DNA of 64,000 nucleotides from an uncultured Rubrobacteraceae bacterium (GTDB taxonomy: Bacteria > Actinomycetota > Rubrobacteria > Rubrobacterales > Rubrobacteraceae), in contig CADCVH010000053.1 in the NCBI GenBank assembly GCA_902806085.1, positions 83,693 through 147,692 on the forward strand. Direction: 5' to 3'. This document shows positions 7,535 to 15,819 of this stretch, piece after piece (the stretch's first letter is position 1; each line of letters starts with the position of its first letter). The translations under genes were made by a program, and so were the position numbers. The notes under the pieces are model-generated. The model saw nothing but the letters and a program-made list of their open reading frames with translations. It was not told where the DNA came from and made no database searches.

Positions 7535-8575
7535 ATGACACTAGACGCGTCACCCCAGGCCGGCCGTCGCGGCGAGGCCAACCCTTATGCCGATCTAAAG
7601 CGCCTCGTAAAAGAGGAAGGGCTGCTGGAGCGGCAGCCGGCCTACTTCGGTGGCAAGATCGCCCTTAACTCTTGCCTGTTGGCGGTGGGCCTCGCCCTGC
7701 TGCCGATCCTCGACAATACCTGGCTCCAGCTCGCGAACGCCGTTTACCTGGCCTTCGTGTTCGTCCAGATCAGCTTCCTCGCCCACGACTTCGGGCACCG
7801 CCAGTTCTCCTTCCGCGCCGCCTGGAAGAACGACTGGGCGACCCTCATCCTCGGCAACCTGGTACTCGGCGTGAGCCGCCAGTGGTGGATCGACAAGCAC
7901 AACGACCACCACGGGCACCCGAACCAGATGGACGTCGACCCCGACATAGACATCCCGCTGCTCGCCTTCGAGGAGGAGCAGGCCTTCGAGAAGCGGGGGC
8001 TGGCCCGGTTCGTCGTGAAGTATCAGGCGGTCCTGATCTTCCCGCTCTCGCTGCTGCAGTACATCAGCATGGTCCGGAGCAGCATCGATTTTTTGGCCGG
8101 CGGGAAGTCGCGGCGCCCGGTGACCGAAAGCTCCCTCATGGTGGTCCACTTCGCGCTCTACTTCGGCCTGCTGTTCCTGTTCCTGGAACCGCTGCAAGCC
8201 CTGCTCTTCTTCGCCGTCCATCGTGGGTTGTTCGGCCTGTTCATGGTCTCGGTCTTCGCGCCCAACCACAAGGCCATGCCCATCCTGGAGAACGACAGCC
8301 AGGCGGATTTCCTTCACCGCCAGGTCTTAACCAGCCGCAACGTCAAAGCGCACCCCATCACCGACTTCTGGTACGGCGGCCTCAACTACCAGATAGAACA
8401 CCACCTCTTTCCCAGGCTCTCCCGGAACAAGCTCAGGGAGGCGCAGCCCATCGTCAAGGACCTCTGCCGCGAGATCGAGATCCCCTACCACGAGACCAGC
8501 GTCCTCCAGTCCTACCGGGAGATCCTGCAGCACCTGCACGCGGTCGGCGCCCCCCTCCGCAAGGCGGTCAACTAG
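7535..8575 (+). CDS. Membrane acyl-lipid/fatty-acid desaturase
   Basis: 346 residues, ATG with GGAAAGGAAC upstream. It inserts cis double bonds in fatty acyl chains, using a di-iron centre in the membrane and electrons from ferredoxin or a reductase. All three histidine boxes are present: HDFGH (84-88), HNDHHGHPN (122-130) and QIEHH (286-290). Gln at the start of the third box is the mark of the front-end/delta-6-like and linoleoyl-CoA desaturase subgroup (DesA3-like). Four membrane segments flank the boxes (about 45-85, 165-180, 205-245). It is monocistronic. Cold or stress induction is likely for such enzymes, and a hairpin and SigB-type promoter precede it. Confidence 0.92.
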   Translation: MTLDASPQAGRRGEANPYADLKRLVKEEGLLERQPAYFGGKIALNSCLLAVGLALLPILDNTWLQLANAVYLAFVFVQISFLAHDFGHRQFSFRAAWKNDWATLILGNLVLGVSRQWWIDKHNDHHGHPNQMDVDPDIDIPLLAFEEEQAFEKRGLARFVVKYQAVLIFPLSLLQYISMVRSSIDFLAGGKSRRPVTESSLMVVHFALYFGLLFLFLEPLQALLFFAVHRGLFGLFMVSVFAPNHKAMPILENDSQADFLHRQVLTSRNVKAHPITDFWYGGLNYQIEHHLFPRLSRNKLREAQPIVKDLCREIEIPYHETSVLQSYREILQHLHAVGAPLRKAVN

Positions 8576-8672
8576 AGCCACGACGGGCCGGGCCCGTATT
8601 CCGAAGGACCGGTAGCCGCCGCGCGCCTGCGGACCCCGCAACGCGCCCCGAGTTGCAGGGACGAAGGTAGGC

Positions 8673-8828
8673 GTGGGATACTTGCCGGGGGGCAGGCTGC
8701 TGGTAGGGCCGGTTCTCTGGCTTAAGCGCGAGGAGGGGCGCAGGGGCATTCGGTACGCCCGGGCGACCACCACCGTAAGAGGAAGTTTCATATCCCCGTC
8801 GCGCTCTTGCGGCGACGGGGGCTCTTAG
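8673..8828 (+). CDS. Candidate 51-residue small protein
   Basis: GTG start preceded by GGGACGAAGG; the product begins MGYLPGGRLLVGPVLWLKRE and continues EGRRGIRYAR. The opening resembles the 27-residue product at 5190. The last 12 codons run through the hairpin at 8794-8820, which is unusual for a real gene, so the start may be right and the function still doubtful. The stop lies 16 bases before the GTG of the BCCT carrier. Confidence 0.35.
   Translation: MGYLPGGRLLVGPVLWLKREEGRRGIRYARATTTVRGSFISPSRSCGDGGS
8794..8820 (+). terminator. Hairpin just upstream of the BCCT gene
   Basis: CCCCGTCGC (8794-8802) pairs with GCGACGGGG (8812-8820) across a 9-base loop. It sits immediately before the ribosome site AAGGAGG of the carrier gene, so it could end upstream transcription or act in the leader. 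Confidence 0.4.
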
Positions 8829-8844
8829 AGAAGGAGGTGGGCGG

Positions 8845-10548
8845 GTGACGGATACGCGAGCGGGCGGTGAAGCATCCCGGGGCGAAGGCGGGCAGGCCCA
8901 GCGGTTGGGGGCCGTGTTCTATGTGACGGTCGCCATATCGGCGGCGTTCGTGTTGTGGGGCGTGCTCTTCACGGACAACTTCACCAGCACGACCGGGACG
9001 ATAGTGGGCTGGATCACCGAAAGCCTCGGCTGGTTGTACATGCTCATAACCACCTTCTTCCTGGGGTTCGCCATCTACCTGGCCTTCTCGCGTTACGGCA
9101 AGATCAAGCTCGGCCAGCCGGACGACGAACCCGAGTTCGGCTACTTCGCGTGGTTCGCGATGCTCTTCCAGGCCGGGATGGGGATAGGCCTCGTCTTCTG
9201 GGGTGTGGCCGAGCCCCTCACCCACTACAACACCCCGCCCCTCGGTCTGGCGGAGGCGCGCACGCCGGAGGCCGCCACCCTGGCCTTGCAGACCGCGTTC
9301 TTCCACTGGTGTTTGCACCCGTGGGCGATGTACGCGACCATCGGCGTCGCCGTCGCGTACTTCAGCTACCGCAGGGGCATGCAGAACCTCCAGATAAGCA
9401 CGGTCTTCCGGCCCCTGATCGGCGACCGCGTAGACGGCCCGATGGGCAAGGCCATAGACATCCTGGCGATACTGGCCACGCTCTTCGGCGTCGCCGTCTC
9501 CTTGGGGCTCGGCACCCTCCAGATCGCCGCCGGGCTCGGCAGCGTCTTCGGCCTCCCCGACGGTATCGGCCTGATGCTGATCATCATCGGCGTCACGGCC
9601 GTCGCCTACATGCTCTCGGCGTCGACGCCGATAGAGAAGGGGGTCAACTTCCTGAGCCAGGCTAGCATGTACCTGGCCTTCCTCCTGCTCATCTACTTCC
9701 TCGTCGTGGGGCCGACGATCCTCCAGCTCAATACCTTTACGCAGGAGCTCGGCGTCTACATCGCCAACATCGTCCCCCAGAGCCTCAGGATGAGCGCCTT
9801 CGACCCGCAGGAGGCGGAGTGGCTCGGCAGTTGGACCATCTTCTTCTGGGCGACCTGGATCGCCTGGGGCCCTTACGTGGGCGCCTTTATCGCCCGCATC
9901 TCCCGCGGGCGCACAATCAGGGAGTTTATCGTCGGGGTGCTGATCGGGCCTAGCCTCTTCTCCATGATCTGGTTCTCCGTGTTCGGGGCGGCCGGCATCC
10001 GGCTGGACAACCAGACGAACGGCAGCCTCGGCGAGGCCGTCGCCAACGACGGCGCCGCCATCGCGCTGTTCGAGTTCCTCGGCCAGTACCCGCTCGCCCT
10101 GCTCACGTCGCTGGTGGCGCTGTTTTTGATCTTTATCTTCTTCGTGGCGGGCGCCGACGCGGGGACCATCGTGCTCGGCAGCATGTCCGCCGGCGGCGTC
10201 TTGAACCCGAAGACGAGCATCAAGCTGACCTGGGGCGTGATCATGGCGGCCCTCGCGGTGGCCCTGCTGCTGGCCGGGGGCGGCGGGGCCGACGCGCTCA
10301 GCGGGCTCACGAACGGGGCGATCCTGGCCGCCACGCCGTTCGGGATACTCATGGTCCCCATGTGCTACGGCTTGTACAAGACCCTCAAGACGGACTACCG
10401 TGAGGAGCGAAGGGAGATGCAGGAGGCGATGGCCTACGATCGCCAGGTCGAGATGCGGCAGATGCAGGAGATCATGCACCCGCGGCCCCGGAGGCTGAGG
10501 CACGTCCGGATGACGGACCGGCGGCAGCCCCCGGACCCCGACGAATAG
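8845..10548 (+). CDS. BCCT-family betaine/choline/carnitine carrier
   Basis: 567 residues, GTG start after AAGGAGGTGG. Secondary carrier for quaternary-ammonium osmoprotectants driven by Na+ or H+. Twelve hydrophobic segments fill residues about 25-515. The family signature GMGIGLVFWGVAEPL lies in segment 3, and WTIFFWATWIAWGPYVGAF, followed by ISRGRTIREF, in segment 8 carries the Trp-rich substrate box. The polar C-terminal tail of about 45 residues is rich in Met, Arg and Glu and could be an osmosensing tail as in BetP. Hsp20 follows after 9 bases, so the two are probably co-transcribed as a stress unit. Confidence 0.93.
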   Translation: MTDTRAGGEASRGEGGQAQRLGAVFYVTVAISAAFVLWGVLFTDNFTSTTGTIVGWITESLGWLYMLITTFFLGFAIYLAFSRYGKIKLGQPDDEPEFGYFAWFAMLFQAGMGIGLVFWGVAEPLTHYNTPPLGLAEARTPEAATLALQTAFFHWCLHPWAMYATIGVAVAYFSYRRGMQNLQISTVFRPLIGDRVDGPMGKAIDILAILATLFGVAVSLGLGTLQIAAGLGSVFGLPDGIGLMLIIIGVTAVAYMLSASTPIEKGVNFLSQASMYLAFLLLIYFLVVGPTILQLNTFTQELGVYIANIVPQSLRMSAFDPQEAEWLGSWTIFFWATWIAWGPYVGAFIARISRGRTIREFIVGVLIGPSLFSMIWFSVFGAAGIRLDNQTNGSLGEAVANDGAAIALFEFLGQYPLALLTSLVALFLIFIFFVAGADAGTIVLGSMSAGGVLNPKTSIKLTWGVIMAALAVALLLAGGGGADALSGLTNGAILAATPFGILMVPMCYGLYKTLKTDYREERREMQEAMAYDRQVEMRQMQEIMHPRPRRLRHVRMTDRRQPPDPDE

Positions 10549-10557
10549 GGGGAAACA

Positions 10558-11010
10558 ATGAGCGAGAGACGCGACCCGTTTCGGGGGTTCGTGGACAGCA
10601 TAAGCGAGTGGAACCGGATGCGGGAGTACGGGATGTACGGCGCCGAACCCGCGCAGGAGGGGCAACGCAGGACCCACGCGACCGCCTGGGTCCCGGCCGC
10701 GGACATATTCGCCAGGGGCGACGACCTGGTGATCCGGTGCGAGCTCGCCGGCGTGAGGGAAGAGGACATAGACATCACCCTCACCGGCGGCGTGCTCACC
10801 GTCTCCGGGGAGCGCAGAAGCGACCTGGACGACGAAGAGGTGCATTTCTACACGCGGGAGCGCTCCTACGGCCACTTCAGGCGGAGCATGAACCTTCCCG
10901 AAGGCGTGGACGGAAGGAAGATAAAGGCCTCTTTCGAGGACGGCATGCTGGAGCTCAACATAACGGACGGGGCCGTCTACCCCGAGCCCGAACGCATCCG
11001 AATCGGGTAG
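10558..11010 (+). CDS. Hsp20/alpha-crystallin small heat-shock protein
   Basis: 150 residues, ATG with GGGGGAAAC upstream. ATP-independent chaperone that holds unfolding proteins in large oligomers. The alpha-crystallin domain spans about 40-135 (AWVPAADIFARGDDLVIRCE, then LAGVREEDIDITLTGGVLTV), with the conserved G-x-L motif near the end (DGMLELNI). The N-terminal arm of 40 residues and short C-terminal tail ending RIRIG supply the usual oligomer contacts, including an I-x-I anchor. It lies 9 bases after the osmoprotectant carrier. Confidence 0.93.
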   Translation: MSERRDPFRGFVDSISEWNRMREYGMYGAEPAQEGQRRTHATAWVPAADIFARGDDLVIRCELAGVREEDIDITLTGGVLTVSGERRSDLDDEEVHFYTRERSYGHFRRSMNLPEGVDGRKIKASFEDGMLELNITDGAVYPEPERIRIG

Positions 11011-11019
11011 GCGACCGAA

Positions 11020-11057
11020 AGCGGGGCTGACGGAGGCGCCGCCCCGTCAGCCCCGCT
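11020..11057. terminator. Bidirectional hairpin terminator
   Basis: Perfect 14-bp inverted repeat (11020-11033, 11044-11057) with a 10-base loop, between the convergent hsp20 and osmoprotectant-binding genes. Confidence 0.75.
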
Positions 11058-11082
11058 CTCCCTTTGCCGGTGGGGGTGCTCT

Positions 11083-12060
11083 CTAGAGTAGCCCGTTCTC
11101 CTTGAGGAATTGCCGGGCGACCGCCTCTTCGGACTTCCCGTCTACGTCCACGGCCGCGTTTAGCTCCTGCAGGGTTTCGTTGTCCAGCTCCTCGGTGATG
11201 GGGGCGAAGACGTCCGAGATCCCGGGGTACTGGCTCACGACCTCGTCACGCACGGTGAGGGATGGGTTGTAGATCGGGAAAAACTGCTGGTCGTCCTCGA
11301 GAAGCGTCAGGTCGAGGGCCTTGATGCGCCCGTCGGTCTCGAACACCTCGCCGAAGTTGCACCGCTCGCCCTCGTCGATGGCGCCGTAGATCCGACCCTC
11401 CTCCAGCTCGACGATGTTGTCGTCGGGAAGCTCGAAACCGTAGGTCTTCTCCACCCCCGGCAGGCCGTCGTCGCGCCTGAGGAACTCGCTCGCGGCGCAC
11501 AGGGTCGCGTCCTCCGGGCGCAACTCGGCTAAAGCGCCCAACTCCGAGAGGCTCCTGACGCCGAGGACCCCTGCGGCCTCGCTGCGCACGGCTATGGCGA
11601 AGGAGTTGTTGGCCGAGGCGGGTTCGAGCCACCGGATGCGGTTCTTCTCCAGATCCTCCCCGGCGACGGCCTGGTACTGCCTCTGGCTGTCGGGGATGGG
11701 TTCCGCGTGGCCGAGGTGGGTGATCCAACCCGTGCCCGTATACTCCCAGTAGGCGTCGATCTCACCCGAGGTCAGGGCCTTCCGGGCGGCCTCGGTCCCG
11801 GCGAGCCCGGTCCGGTCCTCGACGGTCGCCCCGGCGGCCTCCAACACCTGGATGGCGATCTGGCCGAGAACCCTCTGCTCGGTGAACTCCTTGGAACCGA
11901 CGGAGATCTCCAGATCGGACAGCCTGACCTTCTGCCCGGCCTCGCTCCCGCCCACATTGCCCCCGCCGCCGCTAGATCCGCCGCCGCAACCCGCCGCGAC
12001 GACGGACAGGACCACGACGATCCCGAGCAAGCGCAACATACCCGGCCTTTTCGAACTCAT
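11083..12060 (-). CDS. Osmoprotectant (glycine betaine-type) ABC substrate-binding lipoprotein
   Basis: 325 residues. A signal peptide with lipobox VVAAGC puts the acylated Cys at 25, so it is anchored outside the membrane. The mature part is an OpuAC/ProX-type (ABC class F) binding protein: ISVGSKEFTEQRVLGQI, ALTSGEIDAYWEYTGTGW and the C-terminal IYNPSLTVRDEV are typical of the OsmF/OpuCC branch. It delivers betaine, carnitine or choline to a membrane permease. No permease or ATPase gene is next to it, so it must work with a transporter coded elsewhere or serve as a scavenger. It converges on the BCCT/hsp20 unit. Confidence 0.9.
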   Translation of the reverse strand: MSSKRPGMLRLLGIVVVLSVVAAGCGGGSSGGGGNVGGSEAGQKVRLSDLEISVGSKEFTEQRVLGQIAIQVLEAAGATVEDRTGLAGTEAARKALTSGEIDAYWEYTGTGWITHLGHAEPIPDSQRQYQAVAGEDLEKNRIRWLEPASANNSFAIAVRSEAAGVLGVRSLSELGALAELRPEDATLCAASEFLRRDDGLPGVEKTYGFELPDDNIVELEEGRIYGAIDEGERCNFGEVFETDGRIKALDLTLLEDDQQFFPIYNPSLTVRDEVVSQYPGISDVFAPITEELDNETLQELNAAVDVDGKSEEAVARQFLKENGLL

Positions 12061-12098
12061 GACGGCTCTCCCCCTGTCGTGGGCAAGCCGCCCTTACG

Positions 12099-12130
12099 AC
12101 TATACGGGTGCTCGAAACGTTCCACGTTTC
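12099..12130 (-). promoter_or_regulatory. Promoter and operator of the osmoprotectant-binding gene
   Basis: On the minus strand TATAGT (12104-12099) is a good -10. The -35 zone holds a perfect inverted repeat, GAAACGT-N3-ACGTTTC, at 12114-12130. A repressor bound there would block RNA polymerase. Regulator unknown. Confidence 0.5.
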
Positions 12131-12423
12131 CCCCTTTCATCATGCCGCGACGGCCCGACCACGACGATGACACCTACCCGCCCTCACGTCGAGATGCCCC
12201 GGAGGGGCGCGAAGATCCACCCCCGAGTTTCGTGAATTATCGGACCTCGCAAACCTTCTCGCAAGCGTGCCAGCCGCACACGTGTTTCGTGTGACCGGCA
12301 CGGCGGACGCCCGGACCCCAAGATCTTGGGCGTCCCCCGCCTCCTCATCTCCCCTTGCCCCCACAAGCCGGATACCATCGTACCCGGCGGCAAAACCGAA
12401 GCAGAATTTGGTACTTATACATA

Positions 12424-12442
12424 TATGTGTAAAATACACATA
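12424..12442 (+). promoter_or_regulatory. Inverted repeat TATGT-N9-ACATA upstream of the PhaC-like gene
   Basis: TATGT (12424-12428), nine bases, ACATA (12438-12442); the symmetry here extends to TATGTGTA/TACACATA. It lies in an AT-rich island in a 70% GC genome. The same TATGT-N9-ACATA stands at 62318-62336 upstream of the phasin-like gene, both within ATATATGTG. A TATACA just upstream (12416-12421) could be the -10. The rest of 12131-12423 shows no gene. Confidence 0.55.
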
Positions 12443-12484
12443 GTGAATCGTTAAGTTCAGCAATCGTCACGGAGGTTTCGATAA

Positions 12485-12550
12485 ATGGGGTACGGCGCCG
12501 GCGAGGCGGTCTGGGGTTTGTGGGGACGACGGGGGGGTGGCCGGGTTTGA
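12485..12550 (+). CDS. Candidate 21-residue leader peptide before the PhaC-like gene
   Basis: ATG at 12485 has GGAGG at 12471-12475. The frame reads MGYGAGEAVWGLWGRRGGG then Arg-Val and stops with TGA at 12548-12550. That TGA overlaps a TTG (12547-12549) in the PhaC-like frame, the TTGA arrangement typical of translational coupling. The PhaC-like frame itself has no good ribosome site at its GTG. Confidence 0.4.
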   Translation: MGYGAGEAVWGLWGRRGGGRV

Positions 12551-13767
12551 TCCGGGAGCGTTCCTCTTCCGGTGGGACCGAGCCGGGACGGGCGGGGGGT
12601 GGCCTGCCGGACGGGTTGGGACCGTTCGGGGTCTGCAACTACGACGGTCCGGAGACGATCCGCGCCAGGAAGTACGCCACGGGTACGCACGTGCTGCTGC
12701 AGGAGGTAGGCGTCGAGACGGGGCTTACGCCCAGGGAGGTGGTCTGGAGCAAGAACAAGACCAGGCTCTACCGCTACCGGCGCCCCGGCGAGGGCAACGG
12801 GACGGGCGTGGGAAAGAGGCGTGCAGTGCCGGTGCTCCTGGTCTACGGCTTCGTGCTCAAGCCTTACGTCCTGGATCTCGTGCCCGGCAACAGCCTGGTG
12901 GAGTACCTCGTGAACGAGGGTTTCGACGTCTACCTGCTCGATTTCGGGATCTCCGGCGCCGAGGACTCGGGGCTGTCGCTTGAAGATTTCGTCCTGGATT
13001 ACATGCACGGGGCGGTGGAGAAGGTTATCGAGACCTCGGGGGCCGGGGAGGTGAGCCTCTTCGGGCAGTCCCAGGGCGGGACGTTGTGCGCCATGTACGC
13101 CTCGCTGTTCCCAGGGGGACCCCTAAAGAACCTCGTCCTGCTCTCGTCGCCCACGGAGTTCGTGCCGCGAGACCCCGGGTTGCTCGGGCTCTGGACGCTC
13201 GCGAGCCGCCACGGGGGGGCGTTCTTCGACCCGGCGGTGGTGCCACGGTTCTTTGGAAACCTGCCGACGGACTTCGCGGGCTCGCTCATCAACACGGCGG
13301 CCTCGCTGCAGGCCACCGCGGTGGGCACGGCCGCCCGGGGCGTCAGCTTCGGCCTTTACGACGCGGCCCTGCGCGAGATCCGGGCGCAGGCCGGGCGGGA
13401 CGTCTCCCTGCGTTCGTGGCTTGCGGTGAGCAAGTGGGTGGACGACGCGGCCCCCTTCCCCGGCGCGACCTTCCGGAGGTGGGTGCAGGACTTCTACCAG
13501 CGCGACAAACTCGTCAAGGGGCTGGTGAAGCTTCGCGGGCGAAAGGTGGACCTCTCGAACATCGGGTGCGCCGTGCTCAACGTCTCCGGCAAGTGGGACT
13601 ACGTCGTCCCGGCCTCCCAGACGGAGGCCACGACCATCCTCGCCGGCAGCCGGGACAAAGAGTCCATCTCCCTGGACGCCGGGCACGTGGGCATGCTCGT
13701 CGGGCCGGGCGCCGGGGACCTCTGGCCCAGGGTCCGGAACTGGCTCGCGCCTCGCTCCGGCCGCTAG
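12520..13767 (+). CDS. PHA-synthase-like alpha/beta hydrolase with Ser nucleophile
   Basis: 415 residues from GTG 12520, 406 from the coupled TTG 12547. The fold and order match class III PhaC: TPREVVWSKNKTRLYRYRRP, VLLVYGFVLKPYVLDL, then the nucleophile elbow, SGKWDYVVP (Asp360) and AGHVGML (His389). PHA synthases carry Gly-x-Cys-x-Gly; here the elbow is FGQSQGG, with Ser184 (codon TCC). True synthases use a Cys thioester to polymerise hydroxyacyl-CoA, so this may be a hydrolase or transacylase derived from PhaC, or a synthase with altered chemistry. No phaE or phaA/B lies nearby, but a phasin-like gene with the same upstream repeat does, at 62371. Confidence 0.82.
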   Translation: MGTTGGWPGLIRERSSSGGTEPGRAGGGLPDGLGPFGVCNYDGPETIRARKYATGTHVLLQEVGVETGLTPREVVWSKNKTRLYRYRRPGEGNGTGVGKRRAVPVLLVYGFVLKPYVLDLVPGNSLVEYLVNEGFDVYLLDFGISGAEDSGLSLEDFVLDYMHGAVEKVIETSGAGEVSLFGQSQGGTLCAMYASLFPGGPLKNLVLLSSPTEFVPRDPGLLGLWTLASRHGGAFFDPAVVPRFFGNLPTDFAGSLINTAASLQATAVGTAARGVSFGLYDAALREIRAQAGRDVSLRSWLAVSKWVDDAAPFPGATFRRWVQDFYQRDKLVKGLVKLRGRKVDLSNIGCAVLNVSGKWDYVVPASQTEATTILAGSRDKESISLDAGHVGMLVGPGAGDLWPRVRNWLAPRSGR

Positions 13768-13795
13768 GGAACTGACGGTGGCCGGGCGTCTGGCT

Positions 13796-13812
13796 GGGCT
13801 GTAACACAGCCC
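13796..13812 (+). terminator. Short hairpin after the PhaC-like gene
   Basis: GGGCTGT (13796-13802) pairs with ACAGCCC (13806-13812) around a 3-base loop, 29 bases after the stop. Confidence 0.5.
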
Positions 13813-13869
13813 GGTGAGAAAGGGACGGACTTCGGCCGATCGGGTTTGCCGGGGGCTCTCCGCTAGGGT

Positions 13870-13895
13870 GTAGGGGCGTTCGCCAATGCCCCTAC
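13870..13895 (-). terminator. Hairpin overlapping the end of the lactonase-like gene
   Basis: GTAGGGGC (13870-13877) and GCCCCTAC (13888-13895) form an 8-bp stem across the stop codon of the minus-strand gene. Confidence 0.5.
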
Positions 13896-14716
13896 GCCTG
13901 GTCCTTGGCGTAGTAGAGAAGCTCGCCGGGGCTCAACAGCTTGTGGTGGCGCATCGGGTTCAGGCCGTAAAGGTAACTCACGAAGTGGCCGGGGTCGGCG
14001 CCGTTGAAGGCGAACAGGTCGTAGTGGGTAGGCACGATCAGGCCGAAGTCCAGGGTCTCGGCCAGTTCCGCGGCCTCCCGGAGGTCCGTGTTGCCGACGA
14101 GGTTCCGGGCCGTGCGGAAGTAGTCGCGGCCGTTTATGGGGACGAAGGCGACGTCTATCTTCCAGGCGGAGAGCGTCTCTATGAGACCTTCGTAGATCAC
14201 GGTGTCTCCCGCGTGGTAGACGGTCACGCCACCCCACTCGATCACGTACCCCAGGTACGGGTAGCCGCGCTCCGGGTCGTACTCCAACTCCGTGTGGGCC
14301 GAAGGCACCGCCGTTACCGTGGCCCCGGCAACCTCCACGGGCTCCCCGATCTCGGGCACGACGACGCGCCCGGCGTCCAGACCCGCCCCGACGAGCGTGT
14401 CGCGGCTGGTGGTGGGGACGACGAACCGGGCCCGCGGCGACGCCCCGGAGAGCGGCAAGATGGTCCCCGGGTCCGTGTGGTCTATGTGGTCGTGGGTGAG
14501 GAGGACCGCGTCGGCGTTCGTGACCTCGTCCGGCCGGAGCGGGGGAGGGAAGGTCCGTTCCAGGCTGCCGCCCTCGCCGTCGGAGTCCGTTAGATACGGG
14601 TCGACGTACAGCACGCCCTGCGGGCCCTTGATCGCCACCCCCACCTGTCCCAGGCCCCAAAAAGCGAGCGCCCGTTCCCCCACCCGCAGCCCGTCCATAC
14701 CGGAGATCACACCCAT
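13892..14716 (-). CDS. UlaG-like metallo-beta-lactamase-fold hydrolase
   Basis: 274 residues from the ATG at 14716 (MGVISGMDGL); the frame stays open 29 codons further upstream without a better start. Metal site: THDHIDH (residues 74-80), PSAHTE, YHAGDTV and a terminal PTHYD supply the ligands for two Zn or Mn ions. Members of this branch include L-ascorbate-6-phosphate lactonase and other sugar lactonases. It acts in the cytoplasm; there is no signal peptide. Its neighbours at 14923 and 18011 are sugar-acid enzymes, so a lactonase role is reasonable but unproven. Confidence 0.82.
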   Translation of the reverse strand: MGVISGMDGLRVGERALAFWGLGQVGVAIKGPQGVLYVDPYLTDSDGEGGSLERTFPPPLRPDEVTNADAVLLTHDHIDHTDPGTILPLSGASPRARFVVPTTSRDTLVGAGLDAGRVVVPEIGEPVEVAGATVTAVPSAHTELEYDPERGYPYLGYVIEWGGVTVYHAGDTVIYEGLIETLSAWKIDVAFVPINGRDYFRTARNLVGNTDLREAAELAETLDFGLIVPTHYDLFAFNGADPGHFVSYLYGLNPMRHHKLLSPGELLYYAKDQA

Positions 14717-14922
14717 AACTCCCGCATACCTCCCTAGCCCGTCGCCGATACCGGCCAGCTTACCATCGGGCCCGGTCCGGGGCCCGGCGCGAACATGTCG
14801 CACCGTCCCCGCCGCCCGCGAGACAGGCCGGCGGTAAGAAGGTATCGTCCGGCATAGGATTACCGCCCGTCTTCGGTCGGCGGGGTGGCCCTTTGGAAAA
14901 CCGGAAGCGGGGAGGAGAGAGC

Positions 14923-15693
14923 GTGCGGGAGAACAGGGTGAGGTCCATCTGGAGGGGCGGGGGCGTGGTACTCAACGGCTGGTTGCACGTGCCCAGTTCC
15001 TTCTCCGCCGAGGTCATGGCACACGCCGGTTGGGACAGCCTCACCATAGACCTGCAGCACGGGCCGCCCGACATGGGGAGCGTCATCCCCATGCTCCAGG
15101 CCATCTCTACCACGGACGTCGTGCCGTTCGCGCGGGCGAACTGGAACGACCCGGGCACGATCATGAAGCTCCTGGACGCGGGTTGCTACGGCGTCATCTG
15201 CCCCATGATCGAGGGCCGCGAAGACGCCGAAGCCTTCGTCGGCGCCTGCCGCTACCCGCCCGACGGCTACCGCAGCTACGGGCCGTTCCGGGCCAACCTC
15301 TACGGCGGCCCGGACTACGCCGGGGGCGCCAACGATGCGGTCGTGACGATGGCGATGATCGAGACGAAGGAGGCCCTCGAGGACCTCGACGGCATCCTGG
15401 ACGTCCCCGGCCTCGACGCCGTCTTCGTCGGGCCGTCCGACCTGGGCCAGGCCCTCGGGCACGGGCCCGGCATGGACCGCGAGGAGCCTGAGATGGTCGA
15501 GGCGATAGGCAGGATCGTCGGTTCGGCGCGGAAAAAGGGGCTGGCAGCCGGCATCTTCACCGGCTCCACGGAGTACGCGGGGCGCATGATCGACGAGGGC
15601 TTCAACTTCGTCAACGTCTCCTCGGACGCGCGTCTCATGGCGGACGGGGCGGCTGCCGCGGCCTCGGTCCTCCGGGACCGGCGCCCATCGTAA
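14923..15693 (+). CDS. HpcH/HpaI-family 2-keto-3-deoxy-sugar-acid aldolase
   Basis: 256 residues from GTG 14923, chosen because GGAGG lies 7 bases upstream; a TTG at 14893 would add ten residues without such a site. Class II metal-dependent TIM-barrel aldolase that splits 2-keto-3-deoxy acids to pyruvate and an aldehyde. The opening NRVRSIWRGGGVVLNGWLHV and LTIDLQHGPPD match the 2-keto-3-deoxy-L-rhamnonate aldolase (YfaU/RhmA) branch. The active-site segments MIETKEAL (metal Glu) and VGPSDL are intact. It is coded 1.5-5 kb from a dehydratase, SDR and FadR operon on the other strand, with which it could form a non-phosphorylating sugar-acid route. Confidence 0.87.
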   Translation: MRENRVRSIWRGGGVVLNGWLHVPSSFSAEVMAHAGWDSLTIDLQHGPPDMGSVIPMLQAISTTDVVPFARANWNDPGTIMKLLDAGCYGVICPMIEGREDAEAFVGACRYPPDGYRSYGPFRANLYGGPDYAGGANDAVVTMAMIETKEALEDLDGILDVPGLDAVFVGPSDLGQALGHGPGMDREEPEMVEAIGRIVGSARKKGLAAGIFTGSTEYAGRMIDEGFNFVNVSSDARLMADGAAAAASVLRDRRPS

Positions 15694-15752
15694 ACGGCGC
15701 CGTTTGCGCTCGAAGCTTCCGGTTCACGAGGCGCAGCGTTTTCTAAAGAACC

Positions 15753-15781
15753 TTAACTTTTCCGTTTCATTACGTTACACT
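15753..15781 (+). promoter_or_regulatory. Housekeeping-type promoter for the NlpC/P60 gene
   Basis: TTAACT (15753-15758), 17-base spacer, TACACT (15776-15781), about 38 bases before the ATG at 15820. Confidence 0.5.
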
Positions 15782-15819
15782 ACCCCACGGAACAGATTCA
15801 TCGCCCGGAGGGGGGCTAC

